64,000 nucleotides of DNA from Halicephalobus mephisto. Its lineage: Eukaryota > Nematoda > Chromadorea > Rhabditida > Panagrolaimidae. The notes beneath the pieces are model-generated. The model searched no databases, had not been told where the DNA came from, and saw only the letters and a program-made list of their open reading frames with translations. Positions within the stretch are counted from its first letter, which is position 1; every line of letters starts with the position of its first letter. This document shows, one piece after another, positions 22,781-34,355 of this stretch. The DNA lies in the NCBI GenBank assembly GCA_009193035.1, contig SWDT01000011.1, forward strand, positions 992,001-1,056,000, in the 5' to 3' direction. Position numbers and translations under genes: made by a program.

Positions 22781-25700
22781 ATGAACGGTATTGTGGCGTT
22801 TGTTAATTCTTCGATCGAATACAAACTGGAATCAATTCCGGCAGTCCTCAAAAACATTTACCTTATTTACGAAGCTATTTCTTTCTTTTTTGCTTTTATT
22901 GGACTTTTTTTCACTGGATTTTTGTTTTATATTTTCGTCAAAATTCCTCAATTTCATCCGAATCTGATAATTCTGATGAGCAACGGTCTTCTGAGTTTCG
23001 CAATAATGACGGCCTGCAGAGTCATGTTGGTCGTTTTCATCTGGATTTGTCCCGACGACCAGTACTGTAAGTTTAAACGGGTCCAGCCCTGGGGGGAATT
23101 TAAAAAGTTCGAAATTACCGAATTTATTAACATCGTTCGTTAGATTTGTTTAAACATATATAGGATTTCACAGCCCATATAATGTTGAAATTTTAATGGA
23201 AAAGTAGAAATATTTTGGGAGAAATGTGTTTGGAAATTTTCATGTAAAGTCACGTGAGCAGAAACTGAACCAGATAAACCGACTCGCACTGGTCTCTATC
23301 CTAAAAAGAGAGCGGTCTAACTCGCACCTATTCCGAAAGAATGAATGGCTTGTGAAGAATGACTCGCACTGGTTCGAATTCTAAAAGAACGATCGGACTT
23401 ATTCGCACTCGATGTGAGGGAATGCATGATTTTCCAAAATGATTCGCACTGATCTATTTAAAAAAGGAGCGATTTAACTCGCACTGGTTCGAATTCTAAA
23501 AGAATGATCGGACTTACTCGCACTAGTAAATAGGAATGAATGGTTTAAGGAAAGTGACTCGCACTTTTTTATCCTCAGAAATGGAATAATAGGTAATTCG
23601 CACTGTTCAAAGGGATGAGTGGTCAATAGGAACAGATTGCCAAAACTCGTTGCGAATGAAAACATTCAACTGTCAAATGTTTTTAAAATTTTTTTTACTT
23701 TTTTATTTTTTTTTAAATTTTAAATTTTTTTATTTCTCGAGATTCTTCATCGATATCTCCATCATATCTGACTTTGGATGAGGATAATCAACTTTCCGAT
23801 TTTTGTTTAACAATATTCAAAAATTATAAAAATAAAATTGCAAATATTTTTAAATTTAATTTTATTTTTTGTGTAAAATTTTTTAAAAATTAAATTAAAA
23901 TCGACATTCAAGGACTCTGTTTATCGGATTAATTTTTTTTTGAATATTCAGCAACAAAACGATGAATTTTTCGAAATCCATTCAATTTCAAAATTAACAT
24001 GGATTGAAATTATTTAAAAAAATGAAATCAGATTCTGGAGAATTTGAAAATCATTTTCAAAATTTGTTTCGAAAAAATTTATGAAAATTAAAATGTTTAA
24101 AATTCTGAAATTTTCAAAGTTATTTCACCTACAGTATTTATGGAATGAATAAAGAACAATATTCCGAAAATTACAGATTGAGTACCTGATTTCTAAATTC
24201 AGAAGTAAGTCAGCAGACGAATTCAAGATGATATATAAGAAATATGCAAAATACAATAATTAAATTCTAAAATTTCCAACATTATTCCATTTGAAATATT
24301 TATTAAATGAATATCATCAGTATTCTGTATTTCCGATCGGGTACTTTTTCACTATCAAGATGATATATAAGAAATATACAAAATACAGTAGTTAATCCTA
24401 AAATTTCCACATTATTCCATTTGAAGAATTTATTAAATGAATATCATCAATATTCTATATTTTCAATCAGGTACTTTTTCACTATCAAGATAATATATAA
24501 GAAATGCCCAAGCTACAGTAGTTAAATCCTAAAATTTCCAACATTATTCCATCTGAAATATTTATTAAATGAATATCATCAGTATTCTGTATTTTCAATC
24601 AGGTACTTTTTCACTATGTTCAGAAATAGGTCCATAAACAAAATCAAGATGATATATAAGACATGCCCAAGCTACAGTATTCAAATTCTAAAATTTTCAA
24701 CATTATTCCATTTGAAGAATTTATTAAATGAATATCATCAGTATTCTATATTTCCGATCGGGTACTTTTTCACTATCAAGATGATATATAAGAAATATGC
24801 AAAATACAGTAGTTAATCCTAAAATTTCCAACATTATTCCATCTGAAATATTTACGGAATGAATATCATCAGTATTCTATATTTTCAATCGGGTACTTTT
24901 TCACTATCAAGATGATATATAAGAAATGCCCAAGTTACAGTAGTTAATCCTAAAATTTCCAACATTATTCCATCTGAAATATTTACGGAATGAATATATG
25001 ATCAATATTCTTAATTCCAGATTGGATATCTGGTTCTCAAGTACAATGACATGTTTGGAAAAGACTGAAGTTGAATCTTATTTTAGTTCCAATTGATACC
25101 CACTGGATCTCTAGATTTCTGAATTCTTAGGGTTACTGTAGAAGAAGCGGAAAAAGATGTTTTACGTCTTCATTGTTTCTACCGTATTCGCCGTGATTAT
25201 TACTGTTTTATTTTTAAAATTTTTAAGATTGAAATTTCTTGAAAGATTCTGAATCCTCCGAAATTTTTGTGGAAGTTGTTTGAAAATTCTAGAATCTAGT
25301 AGCAGCTTCCGAAATGTCCAAGAATTCTGTAAAAGTCTCTAGAAGCTAATGGAAGATTCAGAAGTCTTCTAAAATTCAGCGTGAAATTCTGAAATTTTTA
25401 AAATCCTGTGACGAAAATTTATAATTTTTATAAAAACATAATTTTAAAACTAAAATTAACATAAAAATCAAATTTCATAGTTTTTGGTCTTAACTGGAAA
25501 ATTCTAAAATTCGTGCTGAGACAATTTTCCAAAATCCTGTGACGAAAATTTATAATTTCTATAAAAACATAATTTTGAAACTAAAATTTACACAAAAATC
25601 AAATTTGATAGTTTTAGGTCTCAACTGGAAAATTCTAAAATTCTTGCTGAGACAATTTTTTAATTTTACAATTCCCTTCAATTTTTACAGTATGTCAGGG

Positions 25701-27166
25701 CTGGATTTGTAGATAATTTTTATTAAATGTTTTTTAAAAATGGAAATTGCAGGTTATTATTCGCAATTATTTCTCGTCAAAAACGCGCACGTTGCGGAGG
25801 AGATACGGTACATCACGATGTTCACTTACGTAGTCGTTGTCCACTACCTCATCGGCGAAAGGGTCTGGGCGACGATATACGTAAAAATCTACGAAAAAAA
25901 ACGAACAACTAAATTCATCGCTTTTAGTTTTGTTTTTCACTGGGTGGTTTCTGCCGGAGGAATTTATCTTTTTCTTCGAGGATATCTGCCGGCAGTTTTG
26001 TCTTGTTTTATGTGTATTTTTCTCTGTTTAATAATCCACATAGTAGGAAATTTTAATTTTATTTTTTATTAATTAATAATTTAAGGGATACTATTACGTG
26101 GCCGGAGTGAACAAAAAACGATATTTTTATTCCAAATTTTTGGAGACGGGATATACACTTTCCGAAAGATTCCAGTTGTCCGAAAATTTGCGAACTGCTC
26201 CGATAGTGAAGACGACGCTGAATATTTCGCTCCTTCTGAATTCTCCAATTTTCGCTTTAGTGGGAAGTCTGATGTTCGTGGATACTGTAGAAACCAAAGT
26301 TATTATTAAAATTCTAATGGACTTTTTGCTGACAATTTATCCGTTTTTGGTCGTCACGGCTATCGTCAGAAGCAACGAAAAATGGAAATGGGCTTGCATA
26401 CAGTAAGATAAATAAAATCCATTTTCGGTAATTTTGAATATTTTTCGGCACGGAAATTTAGATGTTTTAAATTTTGATCGAAAAGTTCAGAATACGGTAG
26501 TAGGATTCGGAGATTCTGAAGACGGATTCTGAAATCAGAATCTATGGATTTTGAAAGTTAATTCTTAATTCCGACTTCAGATTCTGAATCCATGGATTCT
26601 GAAGACGGATTTTTAGTTCTAATTCTAAATACCGAATCCACAGATTCTGAATCCATGAATTCTGAAGATAGGTTATTAATCCTAATTCTAAATATTGAAT
26701 CTACAGATTCTGAAGGTTAATTCTGAAGACGGATTCTGAATCTATGGATTCTGAAAACGGGTTATTAATCCTAATTCTAAATACTGAATCTACAGATTCT
26801 GAAGATGAGTCCCGACTTCAGGTTTTGAATTCATGGATTCTTAATTCTGAATTTAGATTCTGAAAGTTAATTCTTAATTCCGACTTCAGATTCTGAATCT
26901 AGTAGTGTCATTACTGTATTCTAAGTTTTTTTAAATTTAAAAATATTTAAATTTTTGTGTCAAAAAAAGCTCAAAGTTACCTAAAATGCAATTTAAGTAT
27001 ACTGTAATAAAAAAACTTTTCCAGATTTTTCAAAAAAATGTTCAGTAAAAAAAGGGTTTCGGATTACGTGCCTTCGATGAGGACCATGTCTGGAGATCAG
27101 ATGATTTTTCCGCTCCGAAATCAGACAGAAGTTTATTTTCAACAACTCAAGTCCAGCTGGCGGTAA
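22781..27166 (+). CDS. Serpentine receptor class epsilon (sre C)
   Basis: Four exons, 22781-23066, 25753-26042, 26086-26402 and 27025-27166, join in phase to 344 aa, the same length as sre A. Sre marks are helix 1 with KIPQFHPNLIIL, GERVWATIYVKIYEKKR after helix 3, the signature TGYTLSERFQLSENLR, and the C terminus EVYFQQLKSSWR. The residue at the first junction is Cys, as in sre B (NC|F). Intron 2 is only 43 bp, while intron 1 is 2.7 kb and consists largely of two tandem arrays. The gene appears intact. It is expected to be a chemosensory seven-helix receptor with unknown ligand. Confidence 0.9.
23270..23650. repeat. Tandem repeat with GACTCGCACTGG core
   Basis: About seven units of roughly 60 bp in sre C intron 1. 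GACTCGCACTGG alternates with GGTTCGAATTCTAAAAGAA and GGACTTACTCGCACT segments. Composition is clearly more GC-rich than the surroundings. Confidence 0.8.
24180..25010. repeat. Tandem repeat, about 131-bp unit
   Basis: Six to seven copies with GGTACTTTTTCACTATCAAG and CCAACATTATTCCATCTGAA. GTACTTTTTC is at about 24340, 24471, 24603, 24761 and 24892. It lies in sre C intron 1. Confidence 0.85.
26470..26920. repeat. Minisatellite of GATTCTGAA variants
   Basis: In sre C intron 3. Repeated GGATTCTGAAGACGGATTCT and CTAATTCTAAATACTGAATC blocks. Confidence 0.75.
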
Positions 27167-27339
27167 TGTAATTTTTATTTTTTTAATTTAAAAATGTATT
27201 AAAATTGTTAAAAAATAATTTTTTATTAAAGTTGAAAAATCATAAATTTATAAAAATATAAAATTATTTTAAATTTTTTATTTTACAACGTTCCAAAAAT
27301 AAAAATGTTAAAGTTTTTAAAAAATATTTTTTTTAATAG

Positions 27340-27650
27340 TGAAAAAAGATAAAAATTAAGAAATTTTAAATATTTTTTATAAAATTTTAAATTTTTTTTA
27401 TAAAAATTAAAATGTTTTTTTATAAAAATTAAGAAATTTTAAATATTTTTTATAAAATTAAACAATTTTGAATATTTTTTATAAAAATTAAGAAATTTTA
27501 AATATTTTTTATAAAATTAAACAATTTTGAATATTTTTTATAAAAATTAAGAAATTTTAAATATTTTTTATAAAAATTAAACAATTTTGAATATTTTTTA
27601 TAAAAATTAAGAAATTTTAAATATTTTTTATAAAAATTAAACAATTTTAA
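27340..27650. repeat. AT minisatellite, about 60-bp unit
   Basis: Five copies of AAAAATTAAGAAATTTTAAA joined to AAACAATTTTGAATATTTTT. The minus-strand ORF across it (FYKKYLKFLN repeats) is a by-product. Confidence 0.8.
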
Positions 27651-28060
27651 AAAACGGACTCTTGGAACGAAAACTCCAAATTTCCACTTTGAATTTTGAC
27701 TATTAACTTTTATAAAATATTGGAATTTTCTAGAATTGTTAGTTTTATGAAACAAAAGAAAAAAATTAAATAATTTTGAATAATTTTGAATTTTCAAGAT
27801 ATTCTGGGAGAATGGGCTCCGTTGAGACTTCAGTTGACTAACTCGTTTATTCCCTCAGATTTGGGCAATCGAACAACATAAAAAACGAAATATGAAAAAA
27901 TTTACAAACGAAAAAAAAATTATCTGTTTTCAATAAATTAAAAAATATTTTTTCTGTTCGAGAGTAGCAGTCCGTTGATCGACCGTTTACCGTATTTTTT
28001 GCAGTAACTGTGTTCTGTTCAGAAGACAATAAACACAGGAAATACGGAAAGTCATCATCT

Positions 28061-28145
28061 ACACACAAAAACGGATATACAGTATTTAGTGGATGCGTAC
28101 ATTAAGTTGAAATCGGTGCATTGTAAATAATGAATTTTTTTGTGT
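28061..28145. mobile_element. Minimal MITE-like element, ACACAAAAA ends (copy 5)
   Basis: About 85 bp, from ACACACAAAAACGGATAT to GAATTTTTTTGTGTCC, with GAAATCGGTGCATTGTAA inside. It has the same ends as the 460-660 bp copies but no minisatellite growth, so it may be near the founder form. Confidence 0.6.
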
Positions 28146-28206
28146 CCGTATTGTGGTACAGATCAGGTCTTGGGGAGTTCATTTTTTGGATTTTTTTATT
28201 ATAAAC

Positions 28207-28521
28207 TGTTATATCCGTCACGCCGAGTGACCCATGTCTGAATGAAGAGGAAAAATAGCATAGAACAGGTTTATCAAATAAATGCCTTAGGCACAGTACA
28301 AAGAAATACTATGTCGAAATCGACATAAACACAAAACAATTCCACTTCCCGCCAAGAAGAACTGTATGTCCTCTTGTCTGTGTTAAGGCAATCCGTTCAG
28401 GACCAAGCGCTCCCTGTCTGTGTAAAAACAATCCGTTCAGGACCAAACGCTCCTCATTGGTGCTAAGGCAATCCATTCGGGACCAAGCGCTTCCCATTAA
28501 GGCTGGGTGCTTGATCCAACA
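28207..28521. mobile_element. Possible solo LTR
   Basis: A 315-bp block running TGTTATATC to GATCCAACA, that is TG...CA ends with a nine-base imperfect inverted repeat, flanked by TAAAC and TAAAT. AATAAA occurs at about 28279 in plus orientation. Inside are three copies of a CAATCCGTTCAGGACCAAGC unit. The flanking duplication is only four of five bases, so the call is tentative. The minus-strand ORF at 28309-28542 lies within it and starts at TTG. Confidence 0.35.
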
Positions 28522-29550
28522 TAAATAATTTACAAAATCCAAAAGAACAATAATAATATTCCTATGGAACGAGCAATTTCACAAACCGACGAGCGTTCTT
28601 CTACCGTAACTTCAGGGACAATCGCGGTAGGAGTTGCCTCACGTCCTGTGGCAGTCTAAAATATCCAAAATTCATCGACATCCACACTTATGTCGACATT
28701 ATCCTTTAAAAAAAATCAACGATGATTTCTGAAAATTGACTCTGGAAATTTTTTCTCAAGTTAAACTTCAAACTGCCCTTCTGAAATCATTAGTGTTGGA
28801 TCGGGCACATTCTATTTGAGTGGAAGGTTGTATAACTTTGGTCCCGAAAAGAAATACCCTGAGGGTCAATGAGGGAGTTTACGATTGCGGGTTAGCGGCA
28901 ATTTTAAAATTACGCAATAATTTTTGTAGAGTTGTGATTTTTCTCGTTCCCTTGACCCCATAGAGTTGTTTTATATATTTTTCGTCTACACGCGGATCCG
29001 GAATCCCCAGCTACGGTCTAACAGTTACCTATTTACTTGATTGAATGGGCATCCGCCAAAATTAATGTCTCAATTCTACCGTATGCCATAGCGTTTATGT
29101 CTTTTATCTATGGATATTCGTTTAGTTTTTACAATTCCCTTGAACGATGTAGACTATGATCACTGTCCTCGTTTCGTGGGTCTTTAGAACATATAAGCTT
29201 TTTACCGTAGAAGAAAGTTGTCAGATCTGAAAAGCTCCAAAATTACTGTCCATCTTCGGTAGGGGATCGACCTCCATCCGGATTTGGGACGACTTCAGAA
29301 ACTTCTACAGAATCTTCGAACTTCTTAGATTCTCTTATGTTCATGATATCAGACCATTGTCGAAATATACGTTGATCCTGACACGACTAACGCAGAAATT
29401 GCTCATATATGATGTACTGTAAGAAAGCCGTCGTCTCATTGTCATCTTTTACTTTGTAGTCTAATTTTCATATAAAACTCACTATTGTCAGTGATCCCCA
29501 TTATTCGTGATTCCCATTTTCCCATACTGTCAAGGACCAGCCCAAAAACT
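28522..29550. other. Non-repetitive block with decayed coding-like frames
   Basis: About 1 kb of mixed composition. On the minus strand several frames stay open between isolated stops, for example a run beginning LGIPDPRVDEKYIKQLYGVK at about 29009 and one containing IFRQWSDIMNIRESKK near 29355. No chain of splice sites joins them. They may be remains of a retroelement tied to the LTR candidate, or chance. No gene is called. Confidence 0.3.
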
Positions 29551-29906
29551 ACAACATCTCAATTATGAAAATTCATAAAATTTATAAAATTCTAAAAATT
29601 CACAAAATTCTAAAAATTCATAAAATTTCTAAAATTCTAAAAATTTATAAAATTCATAAAATTCTAAAAATTTATAAAAATTTCCAAAAAAATTTCTAAA
29701 ATTCTAAAAATTCATAAAATTTATAAAATTCTAAAAATTCACAAAATTCTAAAAATTTCTAAAATTATAAAAAATTCAAAGTTTTACTTTATTTTAGAAT
29801 ATTTTAAAAATTTTTCCCAGATCTTTGAAGAATTTAGGAATTATGAAATCTCCAAATTTTTCGTATATTTTTTATTCAATTTTAGAAAATTCTAATTTAA
29901 AAAAAA

Positions 29907-30082
29907 TCAAACGAGATTATATCCGGCAGTTCGTCTTTTGTTCCAGAAATATTTGACACACGTAATCAGAATCGGAAAAACCACAAATAAGAAAATTCCG
30001 AAAATTATTAATTCCGTCGAATCTGGAATAATTTTTGAATTAAAAAAAAATTTCGAAAATTACCTGGTTGAAGAACATTCAT
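29907..30082 (-). CDS. Candidate 44-aa single-pass membrane micropeptide
   Basis: Exon 1 (30082-30064, minus) encodes MNVLQP plus one base. A 41-bp GT-AG intron (30063-30023, ending TTATTCCAG) follows. Exon 2 (30022-29907) then encodes DSTE, a hydrophobic helix beginning LIIFGIFLFVVFPILIT, and a basic tail KYFWNKRRTAGYNLV, then TGA. The phases match. The ATG lies eight bases after TTTTTCGATCAG, a plausible trans-splice acceptor. Predicted topology is a short N terminus, one helix and a positive C-terminal tail. I recognise no family. It could instead be a relic of an Sre-type helix, since the FP..ITCVKYFW part loosely resembles helix 5 of the sre genes. Confidence 0.4.
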
Positions 30083-30269
30083 GACAAAACTGATCGAAAA
30101 ATGGAAAAATGGAAAAATGAAAAAATCGAAAAATGGAAAAATAAAAACAAGAAAAAGATTGATGCTGATAACAATTGTGGAGTTTGAAAAGCACAAACTA
30201 CGATGTTTGATTTCAGTCAATGACCAAAGTTCAGAGTTAAAATTTGAAGTAAAAAACCTATAAATGTTG

Positions 30270-31200
30270 TTTCAACACGAAAATTTCAAAAATTATTTTC
30301 ACAAACATTGATAGTTAAAAGTTAATATTTGTATTTTTGAATACCAGTCAGATTCTGAAATCAGTTTTATCAAAGTCGAAATTTGGAACTTTCGTGCTGA
30401 GATAAAATTCAAAAATTCTTTTATTCCAAAAATCTATCTTACCTAAATTGATAATTAAAAGTTAATATTTGTATTTTTAATTATTAGTTAAATTCTGAAG
30501 TCAGTTTTATCACAATTGACAAAGTTCAAAATCGAAATTTGGAACTTTCGTGCTGAGACAAAATCCAAAAGTTCTTTTATTCCAAAAATCTATCTTATCT
30601 AAATTGATAGTTAAAAGTTAATATTCGTATTTTTAAATATCAGTCAGATTCTGAAGTCAGTTTTATCAAAGTCGAAATTTGGAATTTTCGTGCTGAAAAA
30701 AAATTCAAAAATTCTTTTATTCCAAAAATCGATCTTATCTAAATTAATAAAATTTAATATTCGTATTTTTAAATATCAGTCAGATTCTGAAATCAGTTTT
30801 ATCACAATTGACAAAGTTTAAAATCGAAATTTGGAATTTTCGTGCTGAAACAAAATTCAAAAATTTTTTTATTCCAAAAATCTATCTTATCTAAATTAAT
30901 AATTAAAAGTTAGTATTAGTATTTTTGAATACCAGTCAGATTCTGAAGTCAGTTTTATCAAAATCGAAATTTGGAACTTTCGTGCTGAAACAAAATTCAA
31001 AAATTCTTTTATTCCAAAAATCTATCTTATCTAAATTAATAAAATTTAATATTTGTATTTTTGAATATCAATCAGATTCTGAAATCAGTTTTATCAAAGT
31101 CGAAATTTGGAACTTTCGTGCTGAGACAAAATTCGAAAATTTTTTTATTCCAAAAATCTATCTTATCTAAATTAATAAAATTTAATATATTAATGTTCGA
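30270..31200. repeat. Tandem repeat, about 145-bp unit
   Basis: Six to seven copies with GAAATTTGGAACTTTCGTGC and ATTCCAAAAATCTATCTTAT. The TTTCGTGCTGAGAC core is a variant of the GGTCCCACCACGAA-type motif, read inverted. Confidence 0.85.
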
Positions 31201-31499
31201 ATAAAAAGTGCTCCAGAAATCATTTTGGAACGAAAAATTAGAGTTTTGATCATTAATTCTGATAAAACATAAACTAAGAATGTTTTTCGGCAGATAAACA
31301 GCATTTCGAAACATTTAACTTTGAAAAAATCGAACTATTTTTCTCGATTTTTTACATATTTTTTTCGATTTATGTCTGTTATAAATAAAAACTTAAAAAT
31401 TACAAAAAAATTTAATTCAAATAAAAATTTTAAAAATATAAAAATTCTCGAACGAAAAATTTTTTAAATTTAAAATTTATTTTTAAAAATTATTAATCA

Positions 31500-32260
31500 A
31501 ATTTGATCGGAAAATAAATCAAGCATCATTCGTGGTGGGATTAATTTAAAAAAAATTTTTTAATTTTAATTTTTTCGATTTTTTTTCTTGAGAACATGTG
31601 TGAAATTCTGGTCCTGAGATGAATATCTGAGTTACTGTTTTTTTTTGCTTTTCATCATTGAGACTTAAAAAGTAATAATTAAGCCTATAATTAGAAAATA
31701 AATCAAGCATCATTCGTGGTGGACCTCATTTTAATAAATTTTTTTTTTACTTTTCATCATTGAGACGTAAAAAGTAATAATTAAGCCTATAATTAGAAAA
31801 TAAATCAAGCATCATTCGTGGTGGGACCAACATTTTTTCGATTTTTTTTCTTGAGAACATGTGTGAAATTCTGGTCCTGAGACGAATGCCTGAGTTACTG
31901 TTTTTTTTTGCTTTTTATCATTGAGACTTAAAAAGTAACAATTAAGCCTATAATTAGAAAATAAATCAAGCATCATTCGTGGTGGACCTCATTTTAATAA
32001 ATTTTTTCTTTATTTTTCATCATTGAGACGTAAAAAGTAATAATTAAGCCTATAATTAGAAAATAAATCAAGCATCATTCGTGGTGGGACCAACATTTTT
32101 TCGATTTTTTTTTCTTGAGGACATGTATGAAATTCTGGTCCTGAGACGAATGCCTGAGTTACTGTTTTTTTTGCTTTTTATCATTGAGACTTAAAAAGTA
32201 ACAATTAAGCATATAATTAAAAAATAAATCAAACATCATTTACAGTAGGAATGACGACCG
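31500..32260. repeat. Higher-order repeat, about 263 bp, with CATTCGTGGTGGGACC core
   Basis: AAATAAATCAAGCATCATTC occurs near 31512, 31699, 31799, 31961 and 32063. Spacings alternate at about 100 and 162 bp, so a two-part unit of about 263 bp is itself repeated. Each core reads CATTCGTGGTGGGACC or a near variant. Confidence 0.8.
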
Positions 32261-32379
32261 TTTATTTGATGTTTCTCTAGTTTTTTCTTTTTAAAATTTT
32301 TGAACTATTGGTCTTGTCACGAAGATTTTACTACTAAACATTATTTATATACTTTTTCATTCAATAGCTTTTCCTCAAA

Positions 32380-33960
32380 AATAGTTTCAAGTTTCGGTCC
32401 CGCCACGAAAGATGCCTGATTATGAAGCACTTTTCGCGCGTTTTTAAATCGATATTTTTTTTTGGGATTTTTTCAAATCCTGGTCCTGAAGCGAAAACTT
32501 GATTATTCTGTATTCTTACTTTACTTTTTCCTAGAGAATGTTCCAAACATTGGTCCCGCCACGAAAGATGCCTGATTACGAAGCACTTTTCGCGCGTTTT
32601 TAAATCAATATTTTTTTTTGGGATTTTTCAAATCCTGGTCTTGACGCTCAATCCCTGATTCATTTTCAATAACAATTTTTACTAGCAGGTGTTTAAACTA
32701 GAAAGTGATGATAACCTTCGCGTGACCGACCTTAATTATTAGCCAGATTGAGTAATGGATTTTTTTCTGTTACGAACACGTTTATAAAAAACAAAACCCT
32801 AATTTTATTTTAAAAATAATTAATTCGTAATTGAAAAATAAATCAGACGCTATTCGTGACGGGACCAATTTTATTTCTAATTGTTTTCCAGCTTCTGAAT
32901 TTTTGTTTTGAAAATTTTCCTGAAACGATTACTATTATTTATTTTTTTAATTATAGATTAATTTAAAAATTTTGAAAAATATTCATGATGAAATAAATGA
33001 TTTTTTATTTTTATAAAAAAATTATTTTAAAACAAATGTTGTTTAATTTTTTAAATTATAAGTTAATTTAAAAATTTTGAATAAATATTCCTGATGAAAT
33101 AAATAATTTTTTATTTTTATAAAGAAATTTAAAAAAATTATTTTAAAACAAATGTTGTTTAATTTTTTAAATTATAAGTTAATTTAAAAATTTTCAATCA
33201 ATGTTTGTTATAAAATTAACTATTTTTTTATTTTTATAAAGAAATTTTAAAAAATTATTTCGAAATAAATGTTGTTTAATTTTTTAAATTATAGGTTAAA
33301 TTAAAAATTTTCAATCAATGTTTGTTATAAAACTAATTATTTTTTATTTTTATGAAGAAATTTAAAAAAATTATTTTAAAACAAATGTTGTTTAATTTTT
33401 TTAAACTATGTATCTGATGATCAACTTTTTAAACATTGTTTGTTGTGAGACCAATCCAGTTTTTATTCAGCGATATTTTGATTCTTTACTTTTTTATAGG
33501 GAATTTCGAACAATAGTCCCATTGCGAATCTTGCTTAATCCTTTTCAACCATGAATTCGATTACCAAACTTTTAATCAACATTCGTAGTGAGACCTTTTT
33601 TTAAATTATTTTAAATTTTTTTTAGAAATTTTATAAAAAATTCCACCGTAAAATTTTAAATTATGATCTTAATTGATAAATTCTTTAAATTAATTTTCTT
33701 AATAAGACTTTTTTTTTTAAATTTTATAAAAAATTCCACCATAAAATTTTAAATTGCAAACTTAATTGATAACTTTTTTGAATTAATTTTCGTGGTGAGA
33801 TCAGTACTTTTTTATTTATTTTTAAAATTCTTTGAAATTTTCCAAAAAAATTCTACCGTAAAATTTTAAATTATGAACTTAATTGATAACTTTTTTGAAT
33901 TAATTTTCGTGGTGAGATCAGTACTTTTTTTATTTATTTTTAAAATTCTCCAAAAAAATT
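32380..33960. repeat. Further arrays with GGTCCCGCCACGAA-type cores
   Basis: Two copies of an approximately 157-bp unit with GCCACGAAAGATGCCTGATT (32400-32650). Then about four copies of an approximately 117-bp AT-rich unit (32930-33400) and three of an approximately 130-bp unit with TTTTCGTGGTGAGATCAGTA (33580-33960). Confidence 0.75.
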
Positions 33961-34355
33961 CCACCGTAGATTTTCATTAATTTTCTGATCACGGACTTGG
34001 TTATTGGTGCTTTAATGAATATTCCAACAAATGTGAAAAAACTAATTTTGGAAGATTGCAATTTGTTTCATTTGGACGACCTTCAGTGACAGTAGAAAAA
34101 ATTTCGAAAATGGATGAGTTTTGAAGACAAATTTGTCAAAAAAAATAAGATCAACAGGAGGTCCGTTTTTCAGCCAATAAAATTTAGGACCGCCTTCGAA
34201 AATTCCAGGTTAACGGGGGGTAAATCGAAAAGGACTCCTCCCTTTCCCGAAATCCCCCGAGCCCATTGTTCACGACCAAGCAGCTTCCACGACAGTATTC
34301 AGTCGGTATTAAAGCTTTGACGACACATTCTCGAATTTTCTTTTTTATTACAGTA

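Noticed and set aside
27498..27797. Minus-strand 99-codon ORF with FYKKYLKFLN repeats
   Set aside because: By-product of the AT minisatellite.
28309..28542. Minus-strand 77-codon ORF
   Set aside because: Starts at TTG and covers the internal minisatellite of the LTR candidate.
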